Shown: positions 12,014 to 14,052 of the stretch, piece by piece
Layout of the letters: every line of letters begins with the position of its first letter
How positions within the stretch are numbered: the first letter of the stretch is position 1
From: Bacillota bacterium
GTDB lineage: Bacteria; Bacillota; Clostridia; UBA1381
NCBI GenBank assembly: GCA_021203665.1
Contig: JAJQAT010000097.1
Span: 1-14,052 of the forward strand
Reading direction: 5' to 3'
Length of the DNA: 14,052 nucleotides
Program-made: the position numbers and the translations under genes
The notes under the pieces: generated by a model
Seen by the model: the letters and a program-made list of their open reading frames with translations, nothing else
The model's database searches: none
Told to the model about the DNA's origin: nothing

Positions 12014-13687
12014 CTATAACTCTATAAGCATATTGCGTTCCTCTTCCCTCCACTTGCACGTATCCGACGCGGCGCACAGCATACACATACGCGTTTTTTT
12101 ATCCGCCTCGGCAATAACGTCCGCGAGGGTTTCGGTTTTACCGCTCATACTTCCGTGAGCCTTTACCGCGCTTATAATTTCCGCTGTTTCCTTTTCGTCA
12201 AAGCCGCATTCGGGCAAAATTTGCGCCGCGATTTTCGCGCCCGCGGCGTGATGCTCCTCAATGCCCGCATACTGGGCGTATCTTCCCATATCGTGGAGCA
12301 GCGCCGCCGAGTATATAAGCTCCTTTTTTATATCAAGTCCGTTTTCGAGAGCTGTTATATATCCCGCCCGCGCGACGTCCAAAAGATGCTCGATGCCGTG
12401 ATTGCAGTATATTCTGTCCTTTTCCGCCCCGTTAATCAGCGACAGCATTTTTAAAAATATTTCGTTTTTCAAAATACGGCTGCATCGGCGCATACCGCAT
12501 ACGGCGTCTACCCTTTTCTTGAGCTTGCCCAAAAACGAAAGCGACCCGAACGCGACCGTAACGGCGTTCTCCTCCTTAAGGCACATTTTCACAGCCGCGT
12601 CAAGACTCAGCGCGTGTACATTCGGATTATATTCCCTGATTGTTTCCGCTAAAATTTCATTGTTAAGTCCGCGCGGATTATCCGGCGTAACCGTGTATAT
12701 CATCTCCGCCATGGGCGCGGTTATTTCAGCCATTTTCCTGTAGTCCTTGTCCCCAAGCACTCCCATAATAAAAATCAGCCGTTCGGCGCCGCGGTACTTT
12801 TTTAGGCTTGCGGCAAGCTTTTCCGCGCCGTCCGCATTATGCGCGCCGTCTATTATAAAAACGGGATTGTCAGATATTTTTTCAAATCGTCCGTGCCATA
12901 CCGCTTTTTTTAAGCCGTTTTTTATATTGCTTTCCGAAACGCCGTCTATCCGCCTCAAAGCCTGCGCCGCAAGCGCGGCGTTTTGGCGCTGATAATCGCC
13001 GTCAAGCGATATTTCATATTCGGTATCGTTTTCGCTTACGATAAGCTCCGCTCCTTTTTCGCGGCACACTCTTTCAATAACCGCCATAGCCGCGTCCGTC
13101 TGACGAGCCGAGACAACAATTCCGTTTTCCTTTATAATTCCCGCCTTTTCAAGTGCGATTTCCTCAATGCTATTCCCGAGGAATTTTGTATGGTCCATGC
13201 TTATCGGCGTTATGACCGAAGCAAGGCTTTTGCCTATCACGTTGGTCGCGTCCGCTCCTCCGCCCATTCCCGCCTCGATAACCGCAATGCCGCACCTCTC
13301 GCCGCAAAAATACTCAAAAGCCGCCGCCGTTTCCATCTCGAACGGCGTAGGGTGCGGCTCCATCTTGTCCGCCGCCTCTCTTACAAGGCTCATATAATAC
13401 GCGTATTTTTCCTCGCTTATATTTTCACCGTCTATCGTAAACTGCTCTCTGTATTCAAATACCGCCGGTGACGAGAAATGTCCCGTTTTTATTCCCGCGT
13501 CCGTCAGCGCAGACCGTATAAACGCGCCTGTGCTGCCCTTGCCGTTTGTGCCGGCAATATGAATTATTTTTAATTCGTCCTGCGGGTTTCCGAGCGCAGC
13601 GCAAAGCTCCGTTATATTTGAAAGTCCCGGCACTATCCCGTATTTCGACGCGTCATTTATATACTCGCGCGATTCTCTGTAATTCAT
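12014..13687 (-). CDS. folC: FolC fused to a C-terminal HD domain (folylpolyglutamate/dihydrofolate synthase-HD)
   Basis: The N-terminal part (about 1-393) is FolC, which adds glutamate to dihydropteroate or folates using ATP. It has the P-loop IAGTNGKGST (44-53), AGMGGGADATNV (139-150), SMDHTKFLG (163-171), GRFEK (266-270) and IIDGAHN (278-284). The usual GGRxDATN is GGGADATN here. From about 420 an HD metal-dependent hydrolase domain follows: NHGIEH (429-434), LLHDMGR (463-469), EEHH (477-480), KAHG (509-512), then a Cys-rich tail with CMLC (535-538) and Cys544. The reading frame is open across the junction. The ATG at 13687 is chosen because GGAGGG (13704-13699) precedes it and the longer frame would run through the terminator and riboswitch. 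An HD protein is a known neighbour of folate genes in Firmicutes as I recall; its reaction is unknown, though phosphate removal from a pterin or nucleotide intermediate is plausible. Confidence 0.93.
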   Translation of the reverse strand: MNYRESREYINDASKYGIVPGLSNITELCAALGNPQDELKIIHIAGTNGKGSTGAFIRSALTDAGIKTGHFSSPAVFEYREQFTIDGENISEEKYAYYMSLVREAADKMEPHPTPFEMETAAAFEYFCGERCGIAVIEAGMGGGADATNVIGKSLASVITPISMDHTKFLGNSIEEIALEKAGIIKENGIVVSARQTDAAMAVIERVCREKGAELIVSENDTEYEISLDGDYQRQNAALAAQALRRIDGVSESNIKNGLKKAVWHGRFEKISDNPVFIIDGAHNADGAEKLAASLKKYRGAERLIFIMGVLGDKDYRKMAEITAPMAEMIYTVTPDNPRGLNNEILAETIREYNPNVHALSLDAAVKMCLKEENAVTVAFGSLSFLGKLKKRVDAVCGMRRCSRILKNEIFLKMLSLINGAEKDRIYCNHGIEHLLDVARAGYITALENGLDIKKELIYSAALLHDMGRYAQYAGIEEHHAAGAKIAAQILPECGFDEKETAEIISAVKAHGSMSGKTETLADVIAEADKKTRMCMLCAASDTCKWREEERNMLIEL

Positions 13688-13711
13688 TAATCCAATATCC
13701 CTCCGATAAAC

Positions 13712-13756
13712 AAAAAAGCCTTCCCCGCCCTGCCCTTTCGGCAAAACAAGAAAGAC
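13712..13756 (-). terminator. Riboswitch-associated terminator ahead of folC
   Basis: On the minus strand a 17-pair stem with seven G-U wobbles (arms 13756-13740 and 13734-13718, loop GAAAG) is followed by six T (13717-13712). It lies between the THF riboswitch and folC, the expected expression platform for transcription attenuation. Confidence 0.88.
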
Positions 13757-13773
13757 TGCGTTATCCTGTAATG

Positions 13774-13877
13774 CAAGCAGCGGGATGCGGAGTACGCACC
13801 GCAAGCAAAGCTGCTTTTCGTCGGAATGACAACTCCCCGTTCATTCCGCACTTCACGCGCGCAAACCTACTCTGTTG
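13774..13877 (-). ncRNA. Tetrahydrofolate (THF) riboswitch
   Basis: Read on the minus strand, this matches the THF riboswitch as I know it from the Streptococcus mutans sequence. In order: CAACAG (P1 strand), AGTAGG, GCGTGAAGTG, the P3 hairpin CGGAATGA/TCATTCCG (13848-13841 and 13829-13822) with the 11-base loop ACGGGGAGTTG, then ACGAAAAGC, GCGGTG, and GCATCCCGCTG, whose end pairs with CAACAG. CGGGG in the P3 loop can pair with the T-CCCG part of the 3' strand to form the pseudoknot. It begins about 10 bases after the predicted transcription start and precedes folate genes, as expected for feedback control by reduced folates. Confidence 0.88.
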
Positions 13878-13893
13878 TTTTATTCTACTAACC

Positions 13894-13922
13894 ATTATAT
13901 ACCTATATATAATATTTTTCAA
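13894..13922 (-). promoter_or_regulatory. Promoter of the folate operon
   Basis: On the minus strand TTGAAA (13922-13917), a 17-base spacer and a perfect TATAAT (13899-13894) form a strong sigma-A promoter, with transcription starting near 13887, just ahead of the THF riboswitch. Confidence 0.85.
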
Positions 13923-13978
13923 GTATATTTTGCGAATTGTGTTAACAAATTATTAAAAAAGCAAATACAATTTATTCA

Positions 13979-14029
13979 TTGAAAAATTCTCTTTTTTTAT
14001 TATAATAATATATGAAATGTAAAATTTCA
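13979..14029 (+). promoter_or_regulatory. Putative divergent promoter with dyad at the window edge
   Basis: TTGAAA (13979-13984), a 16-base spacer and TATAAT (14001-14006) make a plausible plus-strand promoter pointing out of the window. TGAAAT (14013-14018) and ATTTCA (14024-14029) form a 6-base inverted repeat at the expected start point. The gene would lie beyond 14052. The sequence is very AT-rich, so false matches are likely. Confidence 0.4.
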
Positions 14030-14052
14030 ATGAAAGTCAAATTCTATGTGTA

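Noticed and set aside
13688..13804. Upstream 39-codon extension of FolC
   Set aside because: It would translate the terminator and the 3' part of the THF riboswitch; GGAGGG before ATG 13687 and the FolC N-terminus support the shorter form.
13757..13890. T-box leader, suggested by the AGAGTAGG start of the structured leader
   Set aside because: There is no T-box sequence (AATGxGGTGGNACCGCG-like) and no tRNA-related gene downstream; the remaining motifs fit a THF riboswitch throughout.

Overview
The window looks like chromosomal DNA of an anaerobic, spore-forming Firmicute of class Clostridia, probably a gut-type Oscillospirales or Lachnospiria relative. The reasons are a SleB spore cortex-lytic enzyme, a secA-(orf)-prfB arrangement, a tetrahydrofolate riboswitch ahead of folate genes, the divergent long PRPP synthase typical of Clostridia, a GH51 arabinofuranosidase, and a hairpin-rich intergenic repeat. 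The taxon is inferred; no rRNA or tRNA gene is present to fix it. There is no phage, transposase, CRISPR or defence locus.

Left part (1-3691, plus strand). A promoter at 73-101 starts a run of five same-direction genes: abfA (GH51), a small cysteine-rich protein (DUF6171-like), a ComF-type phosphoribosyltransferase, sleB, and a 36-residue one-helix membrane protein at 3290-3400. About 260 bases of non-coding DNA follow, filled with nested hairpins and closed by a terminator at 3661-3690 that serves both converging transcription units.

Middle part (3692-8210, minus strand). secA has its own extended -10 promoter, overlapped by an inverted repeat. Downstream come a hairpin terminator, a two-helix membrane protein of unknown function whose ribosome-binding region is a perfect tandem duplication, and prfB, which carries the classical programmed +1 frameshift (in-frame UGA at codon 26).

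Right part (8175-13922, minus strand). A strong promoter (13894-13922) leads directly into a THF riboswitch, a 17-pair terminator, and then folC fused to an HD domain, folP, and a folB-folK fusion. These genes make dihydropteroate from dihydroneopterin and add glutamate to folates; folE is not in the window. A second promoter (10204-10232) drives a divergent PRPP synthase and a nucleotidyltransferase, ended by a clear terminator at 8175-8204. At the right edge a plus-strand promoter with a dyad suggests a divergent gene outside the window.

The most notable items are the FolC-HD fusion under a THF riboswitch, the small membrane protein behind sleB, the hairpin repeat at 3404-3620, and the dyad on the secA promoter. 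I see no clear evidence of a wholly new multi-gene system; most of the window is core metabolism and secretion with unusual fusions and regulatory detail.
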